64,000 bases of DNA from Methylobacterium sp. 2A (GCF_009806555.1 NZ_VUOK01000052.1:1-64000), one strand, 5' to 3'. Positions 42,575 through 52,194 are shown, numbered from the stretch's first letter. Numbers and translations are program-made. Notes: generated by a model from the sequence alone, not told the origin.

Positions 42575-43807
42575 ATGGGTACCATGTCGCAGACGGAAGC
42601 GGGCTGGGGCGCGGGGCCGAGCACGCGCTACGAGGCGCTGGCGGAGCGCTTCCGCCCGGTCTTCGCCGAGATCCGGGCGACCGCGGTCGAGCGGGACCGC
42701 ACCCGCACCCTGCCCCATGCCGAGATCGGCTGGCTGCGGGAGGCGAACTTCACGACCCTGCGGCTCGCACCCGAGGAGGGCGGCCACGGCGCCAGCCTGC
42801 CCGAGCTGTTCGCCCTGCTGATCGAGCTGTCGAGCGCCGATTCCAACGTCACCAACGCGCTGCGGGCGCATTTCGGCTTCACCGAGGATGCGCTCTGCTC
42901 GTCCTCGCCCGAATGGCGCGCCGCCTGGATAAAGCGGATCGGCGCGGGTGCGACGATCGGCAGCGGCGTCTCGGAGACCGGGCCCGCCAAGGTCGGCGCG
43001 TTCGACACGGTGGTGCGCCACCGCGACGGGAAGCCCGTGGTCGACGGCCGGAAGTTCTACACCACCGGCTCGTTGTTTGCCGACTACATCCACCTCGCGG
43101 CCGAGGACGAGGCCGGGGAGGCGGTGACCGCGGCGGTGCCGGTGCGGGCCCCCGGCGTGACCATCGTGGACGATTGGGACGGGTTCGGGCAGGCGCTGAC
43201 CGCCAGCGGCACCGCGACCTTCCAGGGCGTCGTGCTCGATCCGGACCTGATCAAGCCGGATCCGCCCCGCTTCCCCTACGCCATGGCGTATTTCCAGCTC
43301 GTGCACATCGCCACGCTCGCCGGCATCGGCCGGGCGGCCGCCGAGGACGTGACCCGGCTCGTGGCCGCGCGCACCCGGGTCTACAGCCACGGCAATGCCG
43401 GGCGCACCGCGGACGATCCCCAGATCCAGGCGGTGGTGGGCCGCGTCCGGGGGAACGCCTACGCGGCCGGCGCCATCGCGCTGAAGGCCGCGGAGTCGCT
43501 CCAGCGGGCCTACGACGCGCACCAGGCCGGGGACGGTCCGGCGGCGGACCGGGCCGCGACGCTCGCCGATGTCGAGGTCAACCAGGCGGTGAGCGTGGTG
43601 AGCGATCTCGTGCTCCAGGCGACGACGAGCCTGTTCGACGCGCTCGGCGCCTCCGCGGTGAAGGCGGGGCTCGGCCTCGACCGCTACTGGCGCAACGCGC
43701 GGACCATCGCGTCCCACAACCCGCGGATCTACCGGGACCGGATCGTCGGAGCCTTCGCCATCACGGGGGCGACGCCGCCCCGGCAATACCGGGTCGGCAC
43801 GGCGTGA
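42575..43807 (+). CDS. SfnB/DszC-like flavoprotein of the acyl-CoA dehydrogenase family
   Basis: A 410-residue protein of acyl-CoA dehydrogenase fold. The residues at the usual catalytic base are not conserved, as in the SfnB/DszC monooxygenase branch. Marks: EIGWLREANFTTLRLAPEEGG at the N-terminal helix domain, GSGVSETGPAKVGAF near the flavin, DGRKFYTTGSLFADYI, and a C-terminal DRYWRNARTIASHNPRIY, typical of DszC-like sulfur monooxygenases. An ATG three codons later (42584) is possible. Divergent from the SsuA/LLM operon, so very likely part of organosulfur use. Confidence 0.85.
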   Translation: MGTMSQTEAGWGAGPSTRYEALAERFRPVFAEIRATAVERDRTRTLPHAEIGWLREANFTTLRLAPEEGGHGASLPELFALLIELSSADSNVTNALRAHFGFTEDALCSSSPEWRAAWIKRIGAGATIGSGVSETGPAKVGAFDTVVRHRDGKPVVDGRKFYTTGSLFADYIHLAAEDEAGEAVTAAVPVRAPGVTIVDDWDGFGQALTASGTATFQGVVLDPDLIKPDPPRFPYAMAYFQLVHIATLAGIGRAAAEDVTRLVAARTRVYSHGNAGRTADDPQIQAVVGRVRGNAYAAGAIALKAAESLQRAYDAHQAGDGPAADRAATLADVEVNQAVSVVSDLVLQATTSLFDALGASAVKAGLGLDRYWRNARTIASHNPRIYRDRIVGAFAITGATPPRQYRVGTA

Positions 43808-43834
43808 TGCATCAGGGCCGCGCGGCCGGCCCGG

Positions 43835-44443
43835 TCAATGCAGTTGGGCGAGCCGGGCGCGCATCTGCGCGCGGGCCAAGCTGAAGCCGAGTTCCATCAA
43901 CAGCGACTCGGTCAAGGCCAGGGCCTTCGGCTCATCCAGAGCCTTGAGGGCGTGATAGCTGGCCAGAACGCGGTCGACGACGTGTTCCAGCGGCAGCGAG
44001 GCCTGGCTTATCCGTGAGGCGACGAGCGGATCGTCGCAGGCGTCGCCCTGCGTGATATCCACCACGATGCCACGGCCCGACACCACGGTGCCGGTCACGT
44101 CCGGGTCGAATTTCCCGCGGGCCAGGATCCGGCGGATCTGTCCATCCGCCGAGCAGACCCGGTGTTCGGCGATGAACCAGCCGCCGACATTCGCGCATCC
44201 GAGAATGTGCTGCATGACATGCGCCCGGTCGTCCGGATGGACGCCGCCGTTGAACGTCTCGAACGCGATGCCCGCGGCGCCGGCTTCGGGCGTGAAACCG
44301 AACAGGAGGGACACGATGGCGTCGGCCATGACGACGCGCCTGCGCATGTCGATCTGCCAGCGCCCGACCGCATCGGCATCGTCGAGAACCGTCTGCAGCT
44401 CGTCGTGTCCCGGATGGGCGCGCGCGCCTCCCGACATTCGCAT
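43835..44443 (-). CDS. PAS-domain protein
   Basis: A 202-residue soluble protein from the ATG at 44443, preceded by GGGGGGGACGGACAG; the frame is open to 44509. A single PAS fold occupies about residues 20-125: GRWQIDMRRRVVMADAIVSLLFGF, then FETFNGGVHPDDRAHV, then VCSADGQIRRILARGKF and VSGRGIVVDIT, a PAS_3-type pattern. The C-terminal 70 residues are helical. No output domain is attached, so it may signal through a partner. Ligand unknown. It converges on the flavoprotein gene. Confidence 0.75.
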   Translation of the reverse strand: MRMSGGARAHPGHDELQTVLDDADAVGRWQIDMRRRVVMADAIVSLLFGFTPEAGAAGIAFETFNGGVHPDDRAHVMQHILGCANVGGWFIAEHRVCSADGQIRRILARGKFDPDVTGTVVSGRGIVVDITQGDACDDPLVASRISQASLPLEHVVDRVLASYHALKALDEPKALALTESLLMELGFSLARAQMRARLAQLH

Positions 44444-44977
44444 CTGTCCGTCCCCCCCGTCCAGTGCATCTGCAGCTGCAAATAGCACATTCCTGAATTG
44501 TGGTTCCATCGAGCAGCCCGTGCGGTCGCCCGATCAAGCAATCAACGTCGCCCCCGTGGATTCGAGACCGGGCCGCCGCCCGCATTCCGGAGGCTTGGCG
44601 GCCCTGCGCCGCACCGGAGCCGCTGTCGGGATGTGATCTCCCGTGCCGATTCAGTACCCGCCGTGGCGAAGAGTTCCCTGCAGGGGGCGGGAGACAAAAG
44701 CGCGGGACAAAGGGCCGCGAGTGCAAGAGCCGCGAGTACAAGAGCCGCGGGATCGATGATTCGAGACGCCGCCCCGAGCCGGCCCTTGCGCTGCGCAAGG
44801 CCTCATCGGCCTTCCGGATCCGCATCGGCGGGTGTTCGGGAGGCGGTCCTGATCGCGCCCGGACGGCACCCGGGCCGGTCGATCGGCCGGTCCCGCGCCT
44901 CCCGGCCGCGCCGGGTGGGGTCGGGTAGGGGGCGACGGGCGGCGGGGATACCCGCCGCCCGTCGAGCCACCCGATGG
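44444..44977. other. Intergenic region between PAS gene and autotransporter
   Basis: No gene is supported. It contains three 15-bp tandem repeats at 44710-44754 (consensus AAGAGCCGCGAGTAC) and the hairpin at 44933-44964. The promoter of the PAS gene must lie at its left edge. Confidence 0.45.
44933..44964 (-). terminator. Terminator-like hairpin after the autotransporter
   Basis: A perfect 14-bp stem CGACGGGCGGCGGG (44933-44946) with its complement at 44951-44964 and loop GATA lies 14 bases past the autotransporter stop. There is no T-tract, so termination efficiency is uncertain. Confidence 0.6.
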
Positions 44978-47900
44978 TCAGAAGCGCAGCTGCAGGCGTG
45001 CGGTGCCGGATTGCGCGACGAAGTGGTCGCCGACCTGCCCCTGATACTCGCCCGTCACCTCCACGCCGTTGCCGAGGCTGAGCTGAAGCCCCAGCCCGGC
45101 TTCGCCGACGCGGTCGGGGATCGCGGATTGCGTCGCGAACAGCCCGAGCGCGCCGGTGCCCTCGAAGCTCGCGCGGCCGGTGAAATGGTCGTCCGACAGG
45201 ACCATCACGCCGAGCGTCCCGTAGGGGCGGATCCAGCGCCCGCCCTCGAGATCGATCCGGCCGCCGATCTCCACGTTCGGGGTGAACGCCACGAGCGTCT
45301 TGGCGAGGGGCCGGACGTCGAGGTTGAAGTCCGAAGCGCCGCTCTCGGAATAGCCCGGGCTGTAGCTGTAGAGCAGGTCGAGATCCGCGTAGGGCTTGAT
45401 GTACCAGTCGCCGAACAGGATCTGATAGCTCGCCCGCAGCCGCCCGCCCGCGCTGAGGATGTTGGAGCGGCTGCGCGCCGTGGCGCGGGCGCCCCCGAAG
45501 TCGATGAGCCGCTTGTTGTCGGCCCAGGCGTAGCCGAGATTGGCGGAGGCCGCGAACAGCCAGGGGCCGACCTGATGCTTGAGCGCGGCCGAGACGTCGC
45601 CGGCATCGCTCGTCGTGCCGGTGATGCGGTCGGGATCGCTCTGGATCGCGCGGGTATAGGCGCCCGTCAGGCCGAAGAACCAGTCCGGGGCGAACTCGGT
45701 CTGGAGGCCGGTCTGGTAGCTCAGCGCGTTCTGGTGATAGCCGCCGTCATCGGCGGTCGAGAATTGCCGCGCGTTGGTGCCGGTGATGCGGCCCCAGACG
45801 CATTCGCCCTCGTGCAGCAGCGTGCCGGTGCCCACGAAGGCGGGGCAGCTCATGGCCCGCTGCAGGCCCTTGCGGGTGTCGAGCGTCCGGTCGGTGAGCG
45901 TGTCCTGATTGGACTCGGGCTTCAGCTCGTCGAGCGCGGCGGCGTAGCCCTTCTGGCTGTCGACCGACAGGAAGCGGGCGTAGAGGTTGCCGAGCCGGGT
46001 GGTGTTGCCGTCCCAGGCATCCTGCAGGCCCTGCGCGACGTTGCGCTGGTCGCTGGTGAGCGTGATGCCCACGGGCGTGGTGAAATGCGCCTGCGGGCTG
46101 AGCGCGACGGAATCGTTGCTCCGGACCAGCGCCCACGAGATCGGAACCGCGCCGGAATGCAGGGCGCCGTCGGTCGTCGTGGCGGTGACGGCCTGGACCT
46201 GACCGGCCTGGAGGAAGGTGTAGCGGCCCGGCAGCAGGCCGCTGATGATGTGGGGTTCGACCACGCCGGCCAGGGAGGCGAAGCCGGTGACCGTCAGGAG
46301 GTCGTTGCGCAGCGACCCGGCGGGTGCCAGCGGCGCGATGTCGACCAGCAGACGGCCGGTTGAGCCCTGCACGAAGGAGCCGGTGACGGTCGCCCGCGCC
46401 ACCGTCCCGACGCCGCCGATATCCAGGATCGCGGCGTTGTCCAGGATGCCGCCCCGGCCCAGCGCGACGACGCCTTCGGGCCGGGTGCGCAGGATCGCCG
46501 ACGTGATCGTCTCCGAACCGTTGTTGAAAAAGACGCTTCCCCCCTGCTGGCTGCCCAGCAGGTCGATGTCGCCGATCACGGTGCCGCGGTTGCGGATCCA
46601 CCCGGCGAAGGTCGTCCCGACGATCGCCCGCCCCGAGGCCGCGCTGACCACGGCGTCCTTCCCGATGGTGATGGTCGTGCTGGCGCCGTTTTCCACCCGC
46701 AGGGCCGCACCGGCACCGCTGCCGCCGGTGACGCGGCCATTCACCTGGATGTTGATCACGCCGCCCCGGTTCGGATCGGACTCGAGGCTGCCGTCGGTGC
46801 GCTGGACGCCGGACTGGGCGAGAATCCCGTAGGCGTCCAGGCCGGACGCGAGGATCGATCCCGACGCATCGATGGTGATGTCGTTGCCGACGCCGGTCGC
46901 GGCGCGGCTGCGCACGGGCTGCGTCGCCGCCTCGCCGGACAGGCCCACGAGGAGCCCGCCGCCGCCGCCAAGGCTCTGCGCCACGAGGCCGTGGGACTTC
47001 GTGCCGGTGGTCTGGATCACCGAGTCCTTCTCCAGGTTGACCGTGATCGCCCCGCCATTGCCGCGGCCGCCATCCCTCACGAGGTAGGGAACCGCGTAGC
47101 CCATCGCCTGATGGGCGCCGCCGTAGCCGCCGCCGCCGCCGATCGATTGCAGCAGCACGGCCGGGGCCGCATCGCCGGTGGTCGAGACCTGCGCCCCCAC
47201 GCCCAGGCGGACCGTGATCGCGCCGCCGTCGCCCCCGGCGCCGCCCGAGCCGCCCAGCCCGAACGTGTATTTGTGGCCGCCCGGCCCCGCCGCCACGGAG
47301 GCGAGACCGCCGCCGCCGCCGATGCTCTGGGCCAGGATGCCGACCGCGCCGAAGCCGCTCGTGGCGACCGTGCCCTCCTGAACGACTTTCACGGCGCCGC
47401 CATCGCCCGCCACGGCACCCGACCCGCCGAGCGTCAGGCTCCCCGATTTCGCCGAGATGGATTTCGGATCCTCCCGCGGCGCAATCCGCTCGATGTCGAG
47501 CGCCGCGAGCAGCGCATCCGTCAGCGCCTGGGCGTCGCTCCTGCTGTCGCTCTTGGCCTCGCTCTTGGCCTCGCTCTTGGCCTCGCTCTTGGCCTCGCCC
47601 TTGGTGTCGCCCTTGGCGCCGCCCTTGGCCTCCCCCCCGGAGCCGGCCTTGGTCGTCCCGTCCGAAGTCCCGGCATCGGCCGGCGCGGCGAAGCTGCCGC
47701 CGCCGCCGCCGATGCTCTGGGCGAGCAGAGCATGCGCCTCGACCCCGGTCGTCGCGACGGTGCCGCGATTCTCGAGGGTGACGTTCCCGCCATGGGCGCC
47801 GGACCCGCCATTCCCGCCGACATTCAGATTGAGGGTGATACCCTTGGCGGCCTTGCTGGCGACGCTGGCGCCGACACCGTTTCCACCACCGCCGCCGATG

Positions 47901-50900
47901 CTTTGCGCAGAGAGGCCGTAGGCGGCGTCCCCCTGCGTGACGACCGTGCCGGTGTTGCGAAGGGTGACGGGACCGCCGGTATTGCCATCGCCCCCCGAAC
48001 CGCCGACCGTCGCCGTCAGGTTCGCCTGATTGACGGCCTCGGCGAACGAAACGCCGCCCTGGCCGCCGCCGCCGCCGATACTCTGCGCCATGATCCCGTC
48101 GGCGGAGGTTCCAAACGTGGCGATCGTCCCGGCATTCCAGACGTTGACCCCGCCGCCGGTGCCTCCGCGCGCGCCGTCGCCCCCGAGGGCCAGGGTTGCC
48201 GAGACATCGGGCAACTTGCTCGCGGTCTTCTTCTGGGCGTCCAGATAGTTCGAGATGCTGGTCGTGTAGGATTTCAGCGCCTTGCCGAAATCCGAGTTCT
48301 TCAGCTTTTCGGCGAGACCCTTATACGCGTCGCTGGACTTGATGTCCTTGAGAAATTGTTCGAGGGCTTCCTTGTCGTCCTTATTCTTCTTGTCGGCGGC
48401 CCATTTCTGGTAGGCCTCGACGCCGATCGCCTTCTTGATCTGCGTCCAGATCTCGCCCACGGCATCGGGCTTGACCTTGGTCCCGGCCGAGAGGCTGCCG
48501 CCCGTGCCGCCGCCGCCGCCGATGCTCTGGGCCAGGATGCCGTGTGCACCGTCGCCCTGGGTGGTGATCGTGGCGCCCGCCTCGTTGGTGACCTCGACGA
48601 GCCAGCCGGTCCCGCCGGTCCCGCCGGTTCCGCCGAGCTTCCGGGAAAGGGCCAGCTTGCCCGCGGCCGAACCCGACACCTCGCCGCCGTTGCCGCCGCC
48701 GCCACCGATGCTCTGGGCCTGGATGCCGACGGCGTTCGAACCGCCGGTGTCGATCGTGCCCCGATTGTTCACCACAACGTAGCCGCTGTGGTTGCCGGCG
48801 CCGCCCTTGCCGCCCACGGTATCGCTCACCGTCAGGGTGTCGGCGAGGGGGAGCTTGCCGATCAATTCGTTGAGAGTCTTGTCGAAGGAGAGACCGGAGG
48901 TTGCGATCGTCGAGGCCGACCCGGCATTGCCACCGCCGCCACCGACGCTCAGCGCGAGCACGCCGATCGCGGAGTCTCCCCCGGTCACGATGCTGCCCGC
49001 CTGCAAGACGTCGACAGGGCCACCGGTGCCGCCGCCCCCGCCGCCCCCGCCGACACCCCGGGTGACGGCGATGTTCTTGCGCAGGCTCAGGGTGTTGCTC
49101 GTCGCGGTCGCGCCGCCGCCGCTGCCGCCCCCGCCGCCGATGCTCATGGCCTCGATGCCGGAGGCCGCATCGCCGGAGGTCTGCACGGTGCCGCGATTGA
49201 TCACGGTGGCCCGGCGGCCGTTGCCGCCGCCGCCGCCCGTGCCGCCAAGCGCGGAGGTCGCCGCCACGGCCATCTCGCCGGGCGGTGCGACGGCCAGCGC
49301 GTAGGCCGTCGCGTTGCCGCCGATGCCGCCGCCGCCGCCCACGCTGAGCGCGCGGAGCCCGATCGCCCCGTCGCCGTAGGTGGTGACGTTGCCGCGGTTG
49401 GTGATCTCTGCCAATCCGCCGGCGCCGCCATCTCCGCCCGAGCCGCCGACCGCGGATGAGAACGCGAAGCTCGGCAGCGTCTTGCCGCGCGGCGTTACGA
49501 GGGGCGCGGTGATCGCCTTCGCGTCGGCCAGGCCGCCCACGCCGCCGCCGCCGCCGATGCTGAGCGCCTCGAGGCCGTCCGCCCCGAGTCCGGTAGTCGT
49601 GACGGTGCTGCTGCTCTCGATCATGGCGGTGCCGCCCCGTCCGCCCTTGCCGCCGCTCCCGCCGATCGCCCAGGAGGCCGAGACCCCGAAGCCCACGGCT
49701 ATGCTCTTGACGTCGCCGCCGGCCCCGCCACCGCCGCCGATGCTCTGGACCAGGACCGCCGTCGCGCCGTCGCCGCCGGTCTCGATCGTGCCGCCGAGGC
49801 CGGTGAACTTGGCGAGGCCGCCATTGCCGCCGCCCCCGCCGCTGCCGCCGAGGCCGACCGAGAAGAACGCGCTGGCCGTAAAAGCACCCCCGCCGCTGCC
49901 GCCGCTGCCGCCGATGCTCTGGACCAGGGCTCCGTAGGCGGCGGCGCCTTCCGTCGCGATTCCGCCGCCGGCGTTGACGATCTCGGCGGTTCCGCCGAAG
50001 CCGCCCGTCCCGCCGGAGCCGCCGGAGCCGAACCACAGCGTCCTGCCCCCCGCACCGCCGCCATCCGTCTTGGACCGCACGGCGAGGGGCGAGAGGGGCA
50101 GGGCCGCGTCGGCGCTGCCGCCGCCGATGCTCTGCGCGACCAGGCCGATCGCCCCCGCGCCCGAGGTCGTCACGGTGCCGCTGTTGGTCAGCGTCACCGA
50201 TCCGCCCGCGGCGGCATCACCGCCGTCGCCGCCGCCGAAGACGCCGCCGCCGCCCTTGCCCCCGGGCCCGCCGACCGACTGGGCCACGACGCCCAGGGCG
50301 TAATCGCCCTGCGTGACGACCGTGCCGCGCTGGGTCGCCGTGACGGTGCCGCCATTCCCGCCCCGGGCCCCGTCGCGCCCGCCGGAATCGCCCTGGCTAC
50401 CGCCCCGGCCGCCGACGCTCTGGACGAGGGCGCCGAACGCGTAGTCGCCGGCGGTCGTGATCGTCCCGGCCATGTCGAGCTTCGCGGGACCGCCCGCGCC
50501 GCCCTGCGTCACCTGGGGCTTGCTGTAGAAGCTGCCCATCTGTCCGCGGTCACCGCCCGCGCCGCCGATGGATTCGACGATCACCGCGGTGGCACCGATG
50601 CCGTCGGTGCTGACCCGCCCGGACGGCATCACCGTGAGCGCGGCCGAACCGCCGGCGCCGCCCTTCCGGAACGCGGTCTGGTCGGCGGCCGTGCCCCCCG
50701 AACCGGCGTCACCCCCGACGGCGCTGACCCGCACGCCGAGGAAGGCCTGCCCCCCGGTCGAGACCGTGGACGACAGGGTGAGGGCGACCGGGCCGGCATC
50801 GCCGCCGCCGCCGAAATTCGTTTGGGCGTCGCCGCCCGACCCGCCCCGGGAGAAGACGAGGAACCGGGGGATCGGCGCGAAGGCCGGCGCGCCGGTCCGG

Positions 50901-51328
50901 CTGATCTGGTCGCCCTGCCCGGTCACATCCTCCGAGAGCGTGACCGAGACGGCCCCGCCGCGCCCGCCATTGGCGCCGAAGACCGAACCCGAGCCGAAAT
51001 CGTCGCCTCGTCCGCCGCTCCCGCCCTGCGAGCCGATCCGGATCGTCGCGGCCGCGTCACGCCCGGCCGAGGCGGTATCGACATCGATCAGGCTCAGGTC
51101 GCCGCCGGCACCGCCCGGTGTCGCCTGGGTGTTGCGCCCGACGATGACGACCTTCCCGTTCCGGCCATCCGCGCCCAAATTCACCTGAGGTTGGGGTCGC
51201 TCGGCGGCGCGCGCCGGAAGGGCGAAGCCCAGCGCGCCGGCCAGGGCAAACATTGCCAGGAACCGTGTGGATGGCCGAATCCGGCCGCACGACATCCCGA
51301 GGGAACACGCAGCCCGCGAGCACGACAT
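44978..51328 (-). CDS. Giant glycine-rich autotransporter adhesin
   Basis: A 2116-residue type V secreted protein. The ATG at 51328 has GAGG upstream and gives a long signal peptide with a hydrophobic core ending ARA-AE (about residue 45). The passenger contains about 18 units of roughly 70-90 residues, each with VTNxGTVxTxGDGAxG followed by (A)(Q/L)S(I/V)GGGGGxGG, as in large repeat-type adhesins. Two insertions break the pattern: a Lys-rich helical segment (48202-48483) and AKSE repeats (47520-47632). The C-terminal 300 residues form the autotransporter beta-barrel, ending in Phe (LQLRF). Expected at the cell surface, likely for adhesion. A hairpin follows the stop. Confidence 0.9.
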   Translation of the reverse strand: MSCSRAACSLGMSCGRIRPSTRFLAMFALAGALGFALPARAAERPQPQVNLGADGRNGKVVIVGRNTQATPGGAGGDLSLIDVDTASAGRDAAATIRIGSQGGSGGRGDDFGSGSVFGANGGRGGAVSVTLSEDVTGQGDQISRTGAPAFAPIPRFLVFSRGGSGGDAQTNFGGGGDAGPVALTLSSTVSTGGQAFLGVRVSAVGGDAGSGGTAADQTAFRKGGAGGSAALTVMPSGRVSTDGIGATAVIVESIGGAGGDRGQMGSFYSKPQVTQGGAGGPAKLDMAGTITTAGDYAFGALVQSVGGRGGSQGDSGGRDGARGGNGGTVTATQRGTVVTQGDYALGVVAQSVGGPGGKGGGGVFGGGDGGDAAAGGSVTLTNSGTVTTSGAGAIGLVAQSIGGGSADAALPLSPLAVRSKTDGGGAGGRTLWFGSGGSGGTGGFGGTAEIVNAGGGIATEGAAAYGALVQSIGGSGGSGGGAFTASAFFSVGLGGSGGGGGNGGLAKFTGLGGTIETGGDGATAVLVQSIGGGGGAGGDVKSIAVGFGVSASWAIGGSGGKGGRGGTAMIESSSTVTTTGLGADGLEALSIGGGGGVGGLADAKAITAPLVTPRGKTLPSFAFSSAVGGSGGDGGAGGLAEITNRGNVTTYGDGAIGLRALSVGGGGGIGGNATAYALAVAPPGEMAVAATSALGGTGGGGGNGRRATVINRGTVQTSGDAASGIEAMSIGGGGGSGGGATATSNTLSLRKNIAVTRGVGGGGGGGGTGGPVDVLQAGSIVTGGDSAIGVLALSVGGGGGNAGSASTIATSGLSFDKTLNELIGKLPLADTLTVSDTVGGKGGAGNHSGYVVVNNRGTIDTGGSNAVGIQAQSIGGGGGNGGEVSGSAAGKLALSRKLGGTGGTGGTGWLVEVTNEAGATITTQGDGAHGILAQSIGGGGGTGGSLSAGTKVKPDAVGEIWTQIKKAIGVEAYQKWAADKKNKDDKEALEQFLKDIKSSDAYKGLAEKLKNSDFGKALKSYTTSISNYLDAQKKTASKLPDVSATLALGGDGARGGTGGGVNVWNAGTIATFGTSADGIMAQSIGGGGGQGGVSFAEAVNQANLTATVGGSGGDGNTGGPVTLRNTGTVVTQGDAAYGLSAQSIGGGGGNGVGASVASKAAKGITLNLNVGGNGGSGAHGGNVTLENRGTVATTGVEAHALLAQSIGGGGGSFAAPADAGTSDGTTKAGSGGEAKGGAKGDTKGEAKSEAKSEAKSEAKSDSRSDAQALTDALLAALDIERIAPREDPKSISAKSGSLTLGGSGAVAGDGGAVKVVQEGTVATSGFGAVGILAQSIGGGGGLASVAAGPGGHKYTFGLGGSGGAGGDGGAITVRLGVGAQVSTTGDAAPAVLLQSIGGGGGYGGAHQAMGYAVPYLVRDGGRGNGGAITVNLEKDSVIQTTGTKSHGLVAQSLGGGGGLLVGLSGEAATQPVRSRAATGVGNDITIDASGSILASGLDAYGILAQSGVQRTDGSLESDPNRGGVINIQVNGRVTGGSGAGAALRVENGASTTITIGKDAVVSAASGRAIVGTTFAGWIRNRGTVIGDIDLLGSQQGGSVFFNNGSETITSAILRTRPEGVVALGRGGILDNAAILDIGGVGTVARATVTGSFVQGSTGRLLVDIAPLAPAGSLRNDLLTVTGFASLAGVVEPHIISGLLPGRYTFLQAGQVQAVTATTTDGALHSGAVPISWALVRSNDSVALSPQAHFTTPVGITLTSDQRNVAQGLQDAWDGNTTRLGNLYARFLSVDSQKGYAAALDELKPESNQDTLTDRTLDTRKGLQRAMSCPAFVGTGTLLHEGECVWGRITGTNARQFSTADDGGYHQNALSYQTGLQTEFAPDWFFGLTGAYTRAIQSDPDRITGTTSDAGDVSAALKHQVGPWLFAASANLGYAWADNKRLIDFGGARATARSRSNILSAGGRLRASYQILFGDWYIKPYADLDLLYSYSPGYSESGASDFNLDVRPLAKTLVAFTPNVEIGGRIDLEGGRWIRPYGTLGVMVLSDDHFTGRASFEGTGALGLFATQSAIPDRVGEAGLGLQLSLGNGVEVTGEYQGQVGDHFVAQSGTARLQLRF

Positions 51329-51566
51329 CGGCCATACGCCTCTTCCCCGCCTCGGCCCGCACGGAGCGGCACGGCACGGCGGAATCACAAGGATCTGCAG
51401 CGGTTTCAGCGGCGCCACATCGATTCGCTTTCGATGCTGCGACGCAGCGCGCGGCTTCTAGTAAGTGTATCCTTGCTTGAAAAGAGCGACGATAGGTTCT
51501 TTCACTCTTTTAAAAACGACCATGAGCGCGAAGTTATAGATTTTATTATTGATCGTGATTGGATAA

Positions 51567-51594
51567 TTATTAAATATATCCGTATTGTGCGCAA
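51567..51594 (-). promoter_or_regulatory. Candidate promoter in an AT-rich spacer upstream of the autotransporter
   Basis: On the minus strand TTGCGC (51594-51589) and TAATAA (51572-51567) are separated by 16 bases. They lie inside an unusually AT-rich stretch (about 51465-51610) unlike the rest of the window. The leader to the ATG would be about 230 bases. Confidence 0.35.
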
Positions 51595-51655
51595 TGAAAG
51601 ATTGCGAAAGCAGTACAGTGCTGGGCGATGAATCGTCGGCGTGGCCGGCCGGCGG

Positions 51656-51760
51656 CCGGATAAACGGCGGGCGACGGGCAGAAATGCAACACGTCGGCTG
51701 GCGCCGCTCGCGCTGCGATGGCCAGACGCCGCCGGGACCCGCCCGACCGCGTTTATCCGG
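51656..51760. repeat. Short element bounded by 11-bp inverted repeats
   Basis: CCGGATAAACG at 51656-51666 and its complement CGTTTATCCGG at 51750-51760 enclose 83 bases. No gene is seen in 51600-51957. It may be a small remnant element at the edge of the nit1 region. Confidence 0.35.
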
Positions 51761-51957
51761 CGGCGGCCTCTGCGACTCACCCGGGCTGTCCGGCAGATCG
51801 GCGTGGCGATGCGCTCAAGGAAGGCGGGGCCGAGCGGGTTTAGCTGTTGAGACCGGGCCGCTCGGCCCCTGTCGAAGCGAAGACCCTGGGAAGGATTTGC
51901 ACTTCGATTCCGTCGGCGCCGCGCTCCCCGACGGGCCGCGGCGCGTGTTCCTGTCAC

Positions 51958-52194
51958 TCAGCCCGTGCGCACCAGCGGTGCGACGGCCGGTGCGGCCGCG
52001 GGCGGCGTGTGGAGCGGGATGATGAACCGCACCCAGCCATCCGTCGAGTCGTTATCGCGGCTCAGGCCCCATGCGTTGGTGGACTGCGCGCCGGTCACGA
52101 CATCGCGGGCGAGGTAGGCCTGCACGGTGAAGGCCTTGACGTCGTAGCCGATCAGGCCGCCGCGCTGTACGGGCTGATGCCGAAATGGCCGACC
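51958..52194 (-). pseudogene. Stranded 3' fragment of an unrelated gene
   Basis: Directly after, and in frame with, the stop codon of the flavoprotein gene, the minus strand continues open for 78 codons. It shows good coding character in its last 65 (GLIGYDVKAFTVQAYLARD, then WGLSRDNDSTDGWVRFIIPL) before a stop at 51958-51960. The beta-strand-like composition suggests the end of an outer-membrane or transporter-type protein. There is no usable start or 5' part. Interpreted as the leftover end of a gene interrupted by arrival or deletion at the nit1 cluster border. Family unassigned. Confidence 0.5.

Noticed and set aside
46991..49459. Long plus-strand open frame inside the autotransporter
   Set aside because: Antisense translation of Gly-rich repeats gives Ala/Arg/Asp-rich periodic sequence. 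The repeats belong to the minus-strand adhesin.
45900..51000. Dense periodic repeats considered as a CRISPR array
   Set aside because: The repeats are coding Gly-rich units of 70-90 residues, not short identical repeats with unique spacers, and no cas genes are present.
51502..51957. Minus-strand open frame in the AT-rich spacer considered as a gene
   Set aside because: Arg-rich first half and Ile/Ser-rich end with no ribosome binding site or domain; it spans a composition break and looks accidental.
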